DNA of 64,000 nt, from positions 32,716 through 96,715 of the forward strand of contig JABCYQ010000010.1 in assembly GCA_013290125.1 (NCBI GenBank), given 5' to 3'. A program made the translations under genes and the position numbers. The DNA comes from Vulcanimicrobiota bacterium. Its GTDB lineage: Bacteria; Vulcanimicrobiota; Vulcanimicrobiia; Eremiobacterales; Eremiobacteraceae. Shown here piece after piece: positions 53,585 to 61,954 of this stretch. Each line of letters opens with the position of its first letter. Positions within the stretch are counted from its first letter, which is position 1. The notes under the pieces are model-generated. The model saw nothing but the letters and a program-made list of their open reading frames with translations. It had not been told where the DNA came from and made no database searches.

Positions 53585-54142
53585 CTAGACCGTGGGTTCG
53601 ATCAAGCCCAGATCGCCGCTCTTGCGCTTGTAGAGAACATTGACTTGCTCCGTCTCCGCATTCAAGAAGACGAAGAAGTCGTGCCCGAGCAGTTCCATCT
53701 GATGCACGGCTTCTTCCGCGTCCATCGGCTTGACGGCGAACTGCTTCGACCGGACGATGCGTGGCGCGCTCGGTACGTCGTCGTCGACTTCCACGGGCTC
53801 GACCGCGGCCGAACCAGCGTCGGCCGCGCTGAGCCTGCCGTTCTGGCGGTGGTGCCGCTCTCTGCGGCGCGTCTTGTACTTGCGGATCTGTTGCTCGAGC
53901 CGGTCGCGCACCAAGTCGATCGATGCGTACATGTCGGGCGAACGTTCTTCTGCTTTGATGAGATAGTGGCGCAAGTTGAGCATGACGTCGACGATCTGCT
54001 CGTTGCGCTCGGTGCGCATCGTCACGTGCCCGTCGATGATCCCGTGATCGATGTAGTGTTCGAGATGTCCGATCTTTTCTTCGGCGTACTCGCGCAGGGC
54101 ATCGGTGACGTGGAGGTTCTTGCCTTTGATGAACAGTTGCAT
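53585..54142 (-). CDS. hpf: Long-form ribosome hibernation promoting factor
   Basis: 185 residues. N-terminal S30AE domain (MQLFIKGKNLHVTDALREYA, AEERSPDMYASIDLVRDRLE, QQIRKYKTR), a linker, and the C-terminal dimerisation domain (IVRSKQFAVKPMDAEEAVHQ, MELLGHDFFVFLNAETEQVN, VLYKRKSGDLGLIEP). The long form makes 100S ribosome dimers in stationary phase. The start at 54142 is chosen because it gives the canonical MQL-KG N-terminus and follows the small membrane gene by 5 nt. Confidence 0.94.
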   Translation of the reverse strand: MQLFIKGKNLHVTDALREYAEEKIGHLEHYIDHGIIDGHVTMRTERNEQIVDVMLNLRHYLIKAEERSPDMYASIDLVRDRLEQQIRKYKTRRRERHHRQNGRLSAADAGSAAVEPVEVDDDVPSAPRIVRSKQFAVKPMDAEEAVHQMELLGHDFFVFLNAETEQVNVLYKRKSGDLGLIEPTV

Positions 54143-54147
54143 GCTCG

Positions 54148-54348
54148 TCACCCGGATGGTCGGAGCGGGCTTGGCGAGTTCAGGCTGGAAAAAACCCGTT
54201 CCTGCCATGGCGCGGCCGCGTGGGCGTGGTGATGGGTGGAATACCACTCGCCGCCGGCGACTGCCGCGGCGACGAGCGCCACGATGATCACGATACGCGC
54301 GATGATGTAGGGCGTGCGCGGGCGAGTCTTGATTATTTGGCGTCGCAT
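54148..54348 (-). CDS. Small single-span membrane protein upstream of hpf
   Basis: 66 residues. Basic N-terminus, one TM (IARIVIIVALVAAAVAGGEW) and a His-rich segment (YSTHHHAHAAA). Its stop lies 5 nt before the hpf start, so translation is likely coupled. No family recognised. Confidence 0.55.
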   Translation of the reverse strand: MRRQIIKTRPRTPYIIARIVIIVALVAAAVAGGEWYSTHHHAHAAAPWQERVFSSLNSPSPLRPSG

Positions 54349-54361
54349 TATTCGGTCGATT

Positions 54362-54425
54362 GGGCCGACATAAAGTCGGCCCCTTCAGTCGGCCCTTCAG
54401 TCGGCCCCTTCAGTCGGCCCCTTCA
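54362..54425. repeat. Type A half element with three extra tandem 12-13-nt units
   Basis: GGGCCGAC-ATAAA-GTCGGCCC + CTTCA is followed by three more copies of GTCGGCC(C)CTTCA in direct tandem. It shows stepwise expansion of the right arm plus tail, as at 3167. Lies between the deacetylase and the small membrane gene. Confidence 0.92.
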
Positions 54426-54456
54426 GTCGAGGTGTTTACGTCGCCGCGTGGATCGG

Positions 54457-55293
54457 TTACGGCGAGGACGGTACCGAGACGCGCTGCGGGTCGTTGATCT
54501 CCGAAAGCGGCACGCGTTGCTGGAGTTTGTCTAGCGTAACGAACGTGAAACCGGCCCGGCGATATGCGGCCACGATCTGGCCGAGCGCCTCGATCGTCGC
54601 ATCCTTTCCATTGTGTAAGATGATAACCGCGGGCGCTTTGGCTTGCGCAGTCACCGCTTCACTGATCTGGTCGGGCGTGAGAGTTCGCCAATCGCCTGGA
54701 TCGATATCCCAGAGCACTACGGTCTCGCCGGCAGCGCGAGCGGCCGCGATTGTATCCCCGTTATAGTTACCGTGCGGCGGCCGGAAGTATGTCGCGTGCA
54801 CTCCCGTGACCGCCAAGATGGCTGCCGCACCGTCAGCTATTTCCTCGGCTTGGCTTGCATAGGTCAGCTGCGGCATCTCGGGATGGGTCAGCGAGTGATT
54901 TCCAATGCCGACGCCTGCCGACGTCGCTTGCGCTGCGATCGCCGGCTGCACGCGCGCGTCGCGGCCGATCAAGAAGAATTCGGCCGGCACTCCCAATTCT
55001 CGCAAGCGTTCTATCAATACCGGCGTGGTCACCGGATATGGACCGTCGTCGAACGTCAGCACCGCAAGCCGCGGCCTCGCCGGAGGGGAAACCGCGTCGC
55101 GAACGTCCAGCCAGATGCGCGCTGCGATCGCCACAGCCGGCGGGCTGACGATGTCCGCCACGGGCGTCGTCGGCGGAACGATGACCGGCGCGAGTTCGAG
55201 TTGCGCGTGGTGTATCCACCGCCGCGCGACCACCGTCAGCACGAACGTTATCGCGATGAAGGCGACCCAACGCCAAGCCTTATTGAATGCGAT
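54457..55293 (-). CDS. Membrane-anchored polysaccharide deacetylase (NodB domain)
   Basis: About 278 residues. N-terminal TM (WRWVAFIAITFVLTVVARRW), then the NodB catalytic domain: LAVLTFDDGPYPVTTPVLIE (TFDDG metal Asp pair), GNHSLTHPEMPQLT (HSxxHP), RPPHGNYNGDT (RPPxG) and VVLWDIDPGDW, then IILHNG. It removes acetyl groups from peptidoglycan or other polysaccharides. The start is uncertain: between a GTG at 55242, which would cut the TM, and an ATG at 55446, there is no ATG, GTG or TTG in frame. An ATC at 55293, overlapping the LCP stop by 14 nt, is assumed here. Confidence 0.88.
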   Translation of the reverse strand: MAFNKAWRWVAFIAITFVLTVVARRWIHHAQLELAPVIVPPTTPVADIVSPPAVAIAARIWLDVRDAVSPPARPRLAVLTFDDGPYPVTTPVLIERLRELGVPAEFFLIGRDARVQPAIAAQATSAGVGIGNHSLTHPEMPQLTYASQAEEIADGAAAILAVTGVHATYFRPPHGNYNGDTIAAARAAGETVVLWDIDPGDWRTLTPDQISEAVTAQAKAPAVIILHNGKDATIEALGQIVAAYRRAGFTFVTLDKLQQRVPLSEINDPQRVSVPSSP

Positions 55294-56620
55294 AGTCCTG
55301 GCCGACGACGATCTCGACGTCGCCGCCTTCCACGGGCCCCGTGGTCGTCTTGATGTTCGGTATCGGCACGTCTTTTGCGACCATGGATAAGATCGTCTGA
55401 TTGGGTCCGACGATCGACGTGCGCGCCATGCCGAAGCGCTTGGCATTGCCGGTCTCGATCACCGTGAAGCCTTTTTGGCGCAGGGCGTCAGCCATCGCGG
55501 CCGCGGCGCCCGGTCTGCCGGATCCGTTCTCCACCTTTACTCTGACGGTCGACGGATCGAACGAGCCGTCAAAACCCACGACGAGGTATTTGCGCACGAT
55601 GAGGGCGGCGGCTTGCGGCTGCAGGTAGAGCACAGACTGGCCGTCGGTGTAACCGATGTCTGACGGCACCTCGCCGGTGTGCACCATCTGCGGCGTTATG
55701 TCGCGGAGCGCGAGTGCAAGTTCGAGCATCTTGTCGTACGGCATGTTCGTGCGGACGTTCTTCGTGACGATGCCTAGCAGCTGCGGCACGTGCAGCGCGA
55801 TCGACGGATCTTTGAGCCGCGCGGCGAGGACCTGCATGACTTGCCGCTGGCGCCGCATGCGCCCGAAGTCGCCCTCTTCGTCATGACGGTAACGTATGTA
55901 GCCGACGGCTTGGTCACCGTTCAAATGCTGGTAGCCTTTTTTCAAATGGACATGGAAGTGTCCCCAGTTGTCATCGTAGTCCATGTCCTTTTCGACGTTC
56001 ACGTCCAAGCCGCCGATCGCGTCCACGATGTTCTTCGTGGCGTCGATCTTCAACACCAAGTAATAGTCGAAGTCCGGCGTGCCGAGGTTCTTTACGAGCG
56101 TCGCTTCTGTGCGCTCGGGTCCGCCGTCGGCGATCGCTTCGTTGAGCTTGCTGTATCCCCGTTTGGGTATGTCCATCCAGAGATCGCGCGGAATCGAAAG
56201 CACGCCGATATTCTTGCTCTTGAGATCGATCGAGACCGCGATGTTCGTGTCGGAACGCGATAGTGAGGTGTATACTTCATCGTTCCCGGACCAATTGTCG
56301 TCGAGGCCGAGAACGAGCACACGCAGCTTCTGTTTTCCGAACACTTGCGTGAGATCCGGTTCGAAAAGACCGGGAAACGCTTCGCGACCGTGATCGCGAA
56401 CGAATCCGACGAACCCGGCGCCGAGCAGCACGATGACACACGCGGCGATCGCGATCGCGATCGTGCGCTTGCGGCCCGGGGGAGGCCCTTGCTTTGAGGC
56501 GTCGGCGCCATTTGGAGCGCCCACATCCGCGGCAGAATCCGCCACGGCGTCGAGATCCGCGCCTTGGGAAGCGGGATCGAACGGCGGCTGCGACGGGTTG
56601 CCTTCGGACGGATCCGGCAC
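55280..56620 (-). CDS. LytR-CpsA-Psr (LCP) family protein with LytR_C domain
   Basis: 446 residues. A Pro/Asp-rich cytosolic N-terminus, TM at ~52-74 (IAIAIAACVIVLLGAGFVGF), LCP domain with SDTNIAVSIDLKSKNIGVLS, IPRDLWMDIP, GYSKLNEAIADGGPERTEAT and YIRYRHDEEGDFGRMRRQRQ (catalytic Arg residues), then a C-terminal LytR_C domain (VRVKVENGSGRPGAAAAMAD). LCP enzymes ligate glycopolymers to the cell wall. GTG start, 15 nt after rimO. Confidence 0.93.
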   Translation of the reverse strand: MPDPSEGNPSQPPFDPASQGADLDAVADSAADVGAPNGADASKQGPPPGRKRTIAIAIAACVIVLLGAGFVGFVRDHGREAFPGLFEPDLTQVFGKQKLRVLVLGLDDNWSGNDEVYTSLSRSDTNIAVSIDLKSKNIGVLSIPRDLWMDIPKRGYSKLNEAIADGGPERTEATLVKNLGTPDFDYYLVLKIDATKNIVDAIGGLDVNVEKDMDYDDNWGHFHVHLKKGYQHLNGDQAVGYIRYRHDEEGDFGRMRRQRQVMQVLAARLKDPSIALHVPQLLGIVTKNVRTNMPYDKMLELALALRDITPQMVHTGEVPSDIGYTDGQSVLYLQPQAAALIVRKYLVVGFDGSFDPSTVRVKVENGSGRPGAAAAMADALRQKGFTVIETGNAKRFGMARTSIVGPNQTILSMVAKDVPIPNIKTTTGPVEGGDVEIVVGQDYRIQ

Positions 56621-56635
56621 GTTATGAGCTTCTTT

Positions 56636-58021
56636 CTACCGCTCTGCGGCGACGAGCGGCTGAGCGTAGCGGTCGAACTCCGTATGTCCGATCACGCGCG
56701 CGCGGACGAAATCGCCGACCGCGTGCGTGCCGCCGACGTAGACCAGCCCGTCGACGTTCGGTGCTTCACGAATCGATCGTCCGAAGCAGACTGAGCGCTC
56801 GCCCAACGCGTCGCGAACGGGGGAGCCGACTGGCAGCGTGCGCTCGCCTTCGATCAGGACGTCGAGCGATTCGCCGATCCGCGCGCTGTCGTTGACGTTT
56901 GCGATGCGGCGCTGCACGTCGCGGCAGCGAGCGACGCGAGATTTTTTCACGCGCATCGCGATCTGGTCCGGCAGCGCGTATGCGGCGGTGCCTTCTTCGC
57001 GCGAGTAGGTGAAGAATCCGACGCGATCGAGCTTTGCACGTTCGATGAACGAAATCAGAGCGTCGACATGTTCCTCGGTCTCACCGGGGAATCCGATGAT
57101 AAACGTGCTGCGAATGGTGGCCGACGGCAGCGCCTCGCGCAGTGCGGCGAAAAGCTCGAGGTAGCGCTCGGGATCAGGAGGCCGGCGCATGGCGCGCAGC
57201 ACGGTCGGATGCGCGTGCTGCAGCGGCATATCCACGTACGGCACGACTTTAGATGAGGCGCGCATCGCCTCGATGAGCGACGGCTTGACTGAGGTGGGAT
57301 AGAGATAGAGGAGCCGGACCCAGCGCAGATCTTCGATTTCGTCGAGGGCGCGGATGAGCGCCGGCAGTCCGTCCTTCAAGCCGATGTCGCGGCCGTAGTC
57401 GGACGTGTCTTGCGCGACGAGATTCAATTCGCGCGCTCCCCCGGCGACGAGCGCTCTTGCTTCCGTGACCAGCGATTCGATCGTGCGGCTCTTCCCGAGG
57501 CCGCGCAACGTCGGGATGATGCAGAACGCGCAGACGTGATTGCAGCCTTCGGACACTTTCAAGTAGGCGGTGGCGCGCTGCGTCGTGACCATCCGCGGCA
57601 AGAAGCCAAGCCGCTCGACGTATGCGTCGCGATCTTCGAGATGCAGCGGCCGGCCGCCGGCGGCCGATTCGTCGATGACCTCGCCGATCTTTGGAAATGC
57701 GCCGGTGCCGATCACCGCGTCGATCTCCGGGATGAGTTCGCGCAGGTCGGCGCCGTAGCGCTGCGCCAGACAGCCCGCGACGACGAGCGTCTGGCCTGGT
57801 TTCTTCGCGGCCGCGTAGCGCATGATCGCGTCGGTGGACTCGACTTTGGCCGGATCGATAAAGGCGCACGTGTTGACGATGACGGCATCGGCGTCGTCGG
57901 ATTCGGTCGTGACGGCCCAGCCGTCCGACGTGAGCGTGCCGAGCATCACTTCGCTGTCGACAAGGTTCTTGGCGCAACCGAGGCTCGCCAGGAAGACGCG
58001 CCGCTGCGCCGCGACTACCAT
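56636..58021 (-). CDS. rimO: Ribosomal protein S12 methylthiotransferase RimO
   Basis: 461 residues. N-terminal Fe-S Cys16, Cys52 and Cys84 (LGCAKNLVDSE, VNTCAFI, AGCLAQRYG) and radical-SAM Cys160, 164 and 167 (GCNHVCAFCIIP), with a C-terminal TRAM domain. The pattern LGCAKNLVDSEVMLG separates RimO from MiaB. Overlaps yajQ by 1 nt (TGATG). Confidence 0.95.
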   Translation of the reverse strand: MVVAAQRRVFLASLGCAKNLVDSEVMLGTLTSDGWAVTTESDDADAVIVNTCAFIDPAKVESTDAIMRYAAAKKPGQTLVVAGCLAQRYGADLRELIPEIDAVIGTGAFPKIGEVIDESAAGGRPLHLEDRDAYVERLGFLPRMVTTQRATAYLKVSEGCNHVCAFCIIPTLRGLGKSRTIESLVTEARALVAGGARELNLVAQDTSDYGRDIGLKDGLPALIRALDEIEDLRWVRLLYLYPTSVKPSLIEAMRASSKVVPYVDMPLQHAHPTVLRAMRRPPDPERYLELFAALREALPSATIRSTFIIGFPGETEEHVDALISFIERAKLDRVGFFTYSREEGTAAYALPDQIAMRVKKSRVARCRDVQRRIANVNDSARIGESLDVLIEGERTLPVGSPVRDALGERSVCFGRSIREAPNVDGLVYVGGTHAVGDFVRARVIGHTEFDRYAQPLVAAER

Positions 58022-58509
58022 CAGCGGAAGTTCACGAATTGCACCGCGAAATCGAGTTCCATCCCGCGCACGAGTTCCATCGTCTTCTGCAGGTCGTCCT
58101 TCGACTTGCCGCTCACCCGCAGTTGCTCGTCTTGGATCTTCGTGCTGACTTTCAATTTTGAGTTCTTGATCGCCTCAGTGAGCTTCTTGGCGCGCTCGGT
58201 CGCGATGCCTTGCGTGACCGTGACGACCTGACGCAAGGTACCCTGCGACGCTGCTTCCGGCTTGCCGTATTCCAATGCTTTCAACGATATGCCGCGTTTG
58301 ACGGCCTTGCCTGCGAGAATATCGATGACGTTCTTGCGTTTCATCTCGTCGTCGGCGACGATCGTGATTGATGTTTCTTTGAGTTCGATCGACGATTTCG
58401 AATTCTTGAAATCGAAACGCGTCGCGATCTCGCGCGCGGCCTGATTGACCGCGTCCTCGAGCGCCTGTTTCTCCACCTTGGAGACGATGTCAAACGAGTA
58501 TTCGCTCAT
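58021..58509 (-). CDS. yajQ: YajQ family cyclic-di-GMP/nucleotide-binding protein
   Basis: 162 residues, full family length. MSEYSFDIVSKVEKQALEDA, VNQAAREIATRFDFKNSKSS, DDLQKTMELVRGMELDFAVQ and FVNFR are all conserved. Binds nucleotides; some members bind cyclic di-GMP and act with a regulator. Lies between the rodZ-like gene and rimO. Confidence 0.95.
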   Translation of the reverse strand: MSEYSFDIVSKVEKQALEDAVNQAAREIATRFDFKNSKSSIELKETSITIVADDEMKRKNVIDILAGKAVKRGISLKALEYGKPEAASQGTLRQVVTVTQGIATERAKKLTEAIKNSKLKVSTKIQDEQLRVSGKSKDDLQKTMELVRGMELDFAVQFVNFR

Positions 58510-58516
58510 ACCTCTC

Positions 58517-59305
58517 TCATTGCGCGCCGCTTGACGGCACCGGTGCCGGCGTCGCGATCGCGAACACGCGGTCTTCTACTTGGCCCACTCGCCCGAGCGA
58601 GCCGATGTCCTTGCCGTCGATCGTCGCCACGACCCCGCCGGCGTTGCCTGCGCGCAGCGTGATCTCCCGATCGGCGCGAAATTCGCGCACGCTGCCCGTC
58701 GGCAGCGTGGAGTACAACACGCGCTTGCCGTCGACCGTCACTGCGAGCCAGCATGGCTGCGTAACGGAAATCCGCAGAACCACACCTGCCTGTTGACTCG
58801 CGCTCGTTAGGCTGCCGGCCGCACTTAAATCGGCAGACGACGCGCTTGGTTGCGGCGACGGCGACGCTGCAGTTTCTGTCGCAACCGCAACTGCGTTCCC
58901 GCCGCCGCGCAGCAGTCCGACCCCGTTCACCACGACCAGCGCGACGAGCAACGCTGCGACGACGCCGGTGATCGGCACGATCCACGCCAGGGCGTTTGCG
59001 CGGTTCTCGCGCGAATCGATCACGCCTCTGTCGATCGGCGCGAAGGCCGAGACCGCCGGTTGTGCGTCGCTGCCTGCGATCTCTTCGTTCGCTTCCGCCG
59101 CCATGCCGTCGGCGTCCAGACCGACGAGCCGCGCGTAGTTCTTCAGAAACCCGCGCGCGTAGATCGGATCGCCGATCGCCCGCCAATCTTCGCGTTCGAG
59201 CGCGTCGACGAACATCGTGCGGATGCGAAGTTTCTTGGCGACGTCTGCGGCGGTGAGCCCGCGCGCTTCGCGAGCGTCGATCAGTCGCTGGCCGATGCCT
59301 GACAT
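58517..59305 (-). CDS. RodZ-like membrane protein (HTH_25, TM, DUF4115)
   Basis: 262 residues. Cytosolic helix-turn-helix (IGQRLIDAREARGLTAADVA, LRIRTMFVDALEREDW, PIYARGFLKNYARLVGLD), single TM at about 107-130 (ALAWIVPITGVVAALLVALV), a Ser/Ala-rich stretch and a beta-rich C-terminal domain (VVLRISVTQPCWLAVTVDGK). In rods RodZ links MreB to the elongation machinery. No mreB is in the window. Divergent from mnmA. Confidence 0.9.
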   Translation of the reverse strand: MSGIGQRLIDAREARGLTAADVAKKLRIRTMFVDALEREDWRAIGDPIYARGFLKNYARLVGLDADGMAAEANEEIAGSDAQPAVSAFAPIDRGVIDSRENRANALAWIVPITGVVAALLVALVVVNGVGLLRGGGNAVAVATETAASPSPQPSASSADLSAAGSLTSASQQAGVVLRISVTQPCWLAVTVDGKRVLYSTLPTGSVREFRADREITLRAGNAGGVVATIDGKDIGSLGRVGQVEDRVFAIATPAPVPSSGAQ

Positions 59306-59397
59306 GGGCGCTCTCGCGTATGGATGGCCGCACCCGGACGACAGACAAAGCGTGAATGGACGCGGCGCGGTTATGAAGAATTAAAGGAGGTGTAGCA

Positions 59398-59433
59398 TTG
59401 TCCTTTCGCGGGACGCACCGGTACAGCGAGTGA
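59398..59433 (+). CDS. 11-codon leader ORF upstream of mnmA
   Basis: TTG start followed by codons for SFRGTHRYSE and a TGA at 59431-59433. A perfect AAAGGAGGTG Shine-Dalgarno lies 7 nt before the TTG (AGGAGG at 59385-59390). Its TGA overlaps a GTG at 59430 in the mnmA frame (GTGA), the same geometry as coupled genes elsewhere in the window. It may be a leader peptide that delivers ribosomes to mnmA, or may simply show that mnmA begins differently. Confidence 0.5.
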   Translation: MSFRGTHRYSE

Positions 59434-60557
59434 TCATGCAAACGATGCCGGCACCTGCTTCAGAGCTGCGCCTTTCCGGGCGAGCGCTGGCGGCGATGAG
59501 CGGTGGAGTCGATAGCGCCGTGGCGACAGCTTTGGCGTGCGGTGCGGGTCGCGATTCCGTCGGCGTCACGATGCGCCTTTGGAGTCCCGGCGACGGCGAG
59601 TTGAGTGAAAAAGTCCGCCAGTGCTGCGGTCCGACCGCCTACGAAGATGCGCGCCGCGCCGCTGCAGCGATCGGTATTCCGCACTTCGTCGTCAATTTTG
59701 AACGCGCATTCGAGCGCGCCGTCGTCGACTATTTCTGCGCCGAGTATCTGGCCGGACGCACGCCCAACCCTTGCGTCGCGTGCAATAACCTCGTCAAGTT
59801 CGGCGCGTTGCTCGATTTCGCTCGCGTGCTCGGTGCTGACACGATCGTCACCGGACACTATGCGCGCATAGTCCGCGACAATGATGGAACGCATCTCCTG
59901 CGCGCGGTCGATCGCAGCAAGGATCAGTCGTACATGCTCGCCGGACTCGAGCCGGAGCAACTCGGCGCGCTCGTTCTGCCGCTCGGCGAACTATCGAAGG
60001 ATCGAACACGCGACGTCGCGCGCGAACGCGGACTCGACGTGGCCGATAAACCCGATTCCATGGACCTGTGTTTCGTCGACGGCGACTATCGCGGTTTCAT
60101 CGCTCGCCGCTTTCCCGAGAGCGCCGAGGCGGGACCGCTCTTCACAGTCGATGGTGAGCGCGTCGGCACGCACGATGGACTGCTCAACTATACCGTCGGT
60201 CAGCGCAAGGGCTTGTCGGTTGCGAACGGCGCCGGTGGTCCGTGGTATGTCGTGTCGACGGATCGCGCGTCGAACACCGTCACTGTCGGCCGGCGCGCAG
60301 ATCTTGCGCGCACCACGATCGATTGCACGAATGTGAATGTCGTGAGGCCCGAACACTTCGTCGGCGACGTCGCGCGCGGTCGCGCGGTTTGCCGCTATCG
60401 AAGCGCGCCGATCGAAGCAACGGCGCGGCTGACCGCGAAGGGCGGTCTGCGCGTATCGCTTGCGCAGCCGGTGCCGATGGCGTCTCCAGGTCAGCTGCTC
60501 GTGCTGTACGATGAAGCAGATGTCGAGGTAGTAGCATCCGGCGTTATAGGCGCGTAA
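59430..60557 (+). CDS. mnmA: tRNA-specific 2-thiouridylase MnmA
   Basis: 375 residues. Adds sulfur at U34 of tRNA-Lys, -Glu and -Gln. PP-loop SGGVDS at 24-29, catalytic Cys115 in RTPNPCVACNNLVKF, second catalytic Cys214 in DKPDSMDLCFVDG, GHYARI and YTVGQRKGL. The GTG at 59430 overlaps the leader ORF stop; ATGs at 59436 and 59445 are alternatives, and neither has its own ribosome binding site. Confidence 0.95.
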   Translation: MIMQTMPAPASELRLSGRALAAMSGGVDSAVATALACGAGRDSVGVTMRLWSPGDGELSEKVRQCCGPTAYEDARRAAAAIGIPHFVVNFERAFERAVVDYFCAEYLAGRTPNPCVACNNLVKFGALLDFARVLGADTIVTGHYARIVRDNDGTHLLRAVDRSKDQSYMLAGLEPEQLGALVLPLGELSKDRTRDVARERGLDVADKPDSMDLCFVDGDYRGFIARRFPESAEAGPLFTVDGERVGTHDGLLNYTVGQRKGLSVANGAGGPWYVVSTDRASNTVTVGRRADLARTTIDCTNVNVVRPEHFVGDVARGRAVCRYRSAPIEATARLTAKGGLRVSLAQPVPMASPGQLLVLYDEADVEVVASGVIGA

Positions 60558-60609
60558 ATCGATGCGTGGAAGTGGGTAATAGACGTATATCTTAGAACTA
60601 CGAGGAACT

Positions 60610-61227
60610 ATGATCAAACAATCGCTCGCGAGCCTCGCGGCGGCGGCCGCGATTCTCGGTTTGGCAGCGTGTTCTGCGGCGCCGCCCCAATCGTTCGGCT
60701 ATCAGCCTGGGGTTGTCCCCGGTGTCACGCGTGACAAGATCGAGGCCATACTCGGCAAACCGACCAGCAGCGGCCCATTCAAGGTCGGCAGCATCAACGC
60801 CGAAGTGATGATCTATCCGTTCGGTCAAGTCCTACTCGAGAACGATCACGCGGTGGTGATCACGATCATCAAAGACCCCGCATACACGGGACCCTTCGGC
60901 GCCGCTCCAGGTGTGATGGACGATCAATTTCAGGCTGGACTTAAGACGCGGAAAGTACACCGCAGCGGCCATCTCGAGTACTACGACGTTTTCGTCACGC
61001 AGGGTGAAACGCGAACGCGCGATTGGTACGATCCGGCCGATAACCTGATGGTGGAGTCGGCGGCAACCAATGCCAATGATCCCGAGGCGCCATATCAGAT
61101 CGTGGCCGTCAATCTCGCCAACGAGGCAGGTCGAGCACTGCTCGAACAGATGGTCAAATTGAAACTGAGTGGCGAGAATCCGGATCAGCATGTCATGAAC
61201 TACACGAGCGAGCCGTGGTCCACGTAA
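60610..61227 (+). CDS. Lipoprotein with SmpA/BamE-like domain (unknown role)
   Basis: 205 residues. Lipobox GLAAC after MIKQSLASLAAAAAI. The mature N-terminal half (VPGVTRDKIEAILGKPTSSG, AEVMIYPFGQVLLENDHAVV) fits the SmpA/OmlA pattern; the C-terminal half is unassigned (HLEYYDVFVTQGETRTRDWY). GAGGA lies 5 nt before the ATG. Followed by an unknown gene at 13 nt, so probably an operon. Confidence 0.75.
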   Translation: MIKQSLASLAAAAAILGLAACSAAPPQSFGYQPGVVPGVTRDKIEAILGKPTSSGPFKVGSINAEVMIYPFGQVLLENDHAVVITIIKDPAYTGPFGAAPGVMDDQFQAGLKTRKVHRSGHLEYYDVFVTQGETRTRDWYDPADNLMVESAATNANDPEAPYQIVAVNLANEAGRALLEQMVKLKLSGENPDQHVMNYTSEPWST

Positions 61228-61240
61228 GGAGTCGATCGTC

Positions 61241-61831
61241 GTGACCGAGCAGGCAGACCAAACGATCAACGACTCGGCGATCTCAGAATTCGGCGTCAAG
61301 CTGCCGCCGAATTCGCGCGTGAAGACGCTGCTCTTCGACGACGCCGCCAAACATATACGAGTCACGCTCGACGACGACGAGACCGAAGTGGTCGTCCCCA
61401 TCGAGCGGATTCGAGCGCTGCATGGCGCGCGCGTCCGTCACGAGTCGGTGGCGCAGTTCAAAGAGTTGAATCCAGCGGCGACGGCATCGATACAGTTTGT
61501 CGCCAAAGCCACGATGACGCCGGTCCGAAAAGACGTCTCCAAGGGCGCGGTCACTGTCACGAAGGAAGAGTTGCTCTACGCGTTTGCGATCCGCGTGGAC
61601 GGCGTAGAATCGCTTTGGTACATCATGGCAGCATCGTTCAACTTCCGCAAAACGCTTGGACCGCTTGCGACGTATTCGACCGAACTCAATGTCAAGGAAT
61701 TCGTCAAGCGGTTTGCGTCGTTTGCTCCGCACGCGGTGTGCGACAGCTTCTTCACTGGCGTGACGAAATCGCTGCCTCTCCCGCCGCCGGTCGACACGCT
61801 GATCGAATTCTTCCGCGTCGCCGCACGGTAA
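61241..61831 (+). CDS. Conserved-looking cytosolic protein of unknown function
   Basis: 196 residues, GTG start at 61241 with AGGAG 10 nt upstream. No signal peptide or TM. Mixed alpha/beta: VKTLLFDDAAKHIRVTLDDD, VVVPIERIRALHGARVRHES, LYAFAIRVDGVESLWYIMAA and SFNFRKTLGPLATYSTELN. No motif recognised. A type A repeat follows its stop by 18 nt. Confidence 0.7.
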   Translation: MTEQADQTINDSAISEFGVKLPPNSRVKTLLFDDAAKHIRVTLDDDETEVVVPIERIRALHGARVRHESVAQFKELNPAATASIQFVAKATMTPVRKDVSKGAVTVTKEELLYAFAIRVDGVESLWYIMAASFNFRKTLGPLATYSTELNVKEFVKRFASFAPHAVCDSFFTGVTKSLPLPPPVDTLIEFFRVAAR

Positions 61832-61849
61832 TTCTAGATTCCGATCAAT

Positions 61850-61915
61850 CGAAGGGGCCGACTTTATGTCGGCCCACGTTATGTTTGCCGGGCCGACATA
61901 AAGTCGGCCCCTTCA
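61850..61915. repeat. Type A paired-hairpin repeat, full length (66 nt)
   Basis: Left half CGAAG + GGGCCGAC-TTTAT-GTCGGCCC, 14-nt spacer starting ACGTTA, right half GGGCCGAC-ATAAA-GTCGGCCC + CTTCA. It lies between two convergent genes (stops at 61831 and 61955). Confidence 0.93.
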
Positions 61916-61954
61916 TTGTCCGGGAGAAGTTATCCGGGCGAAGTTTGATCCAGG

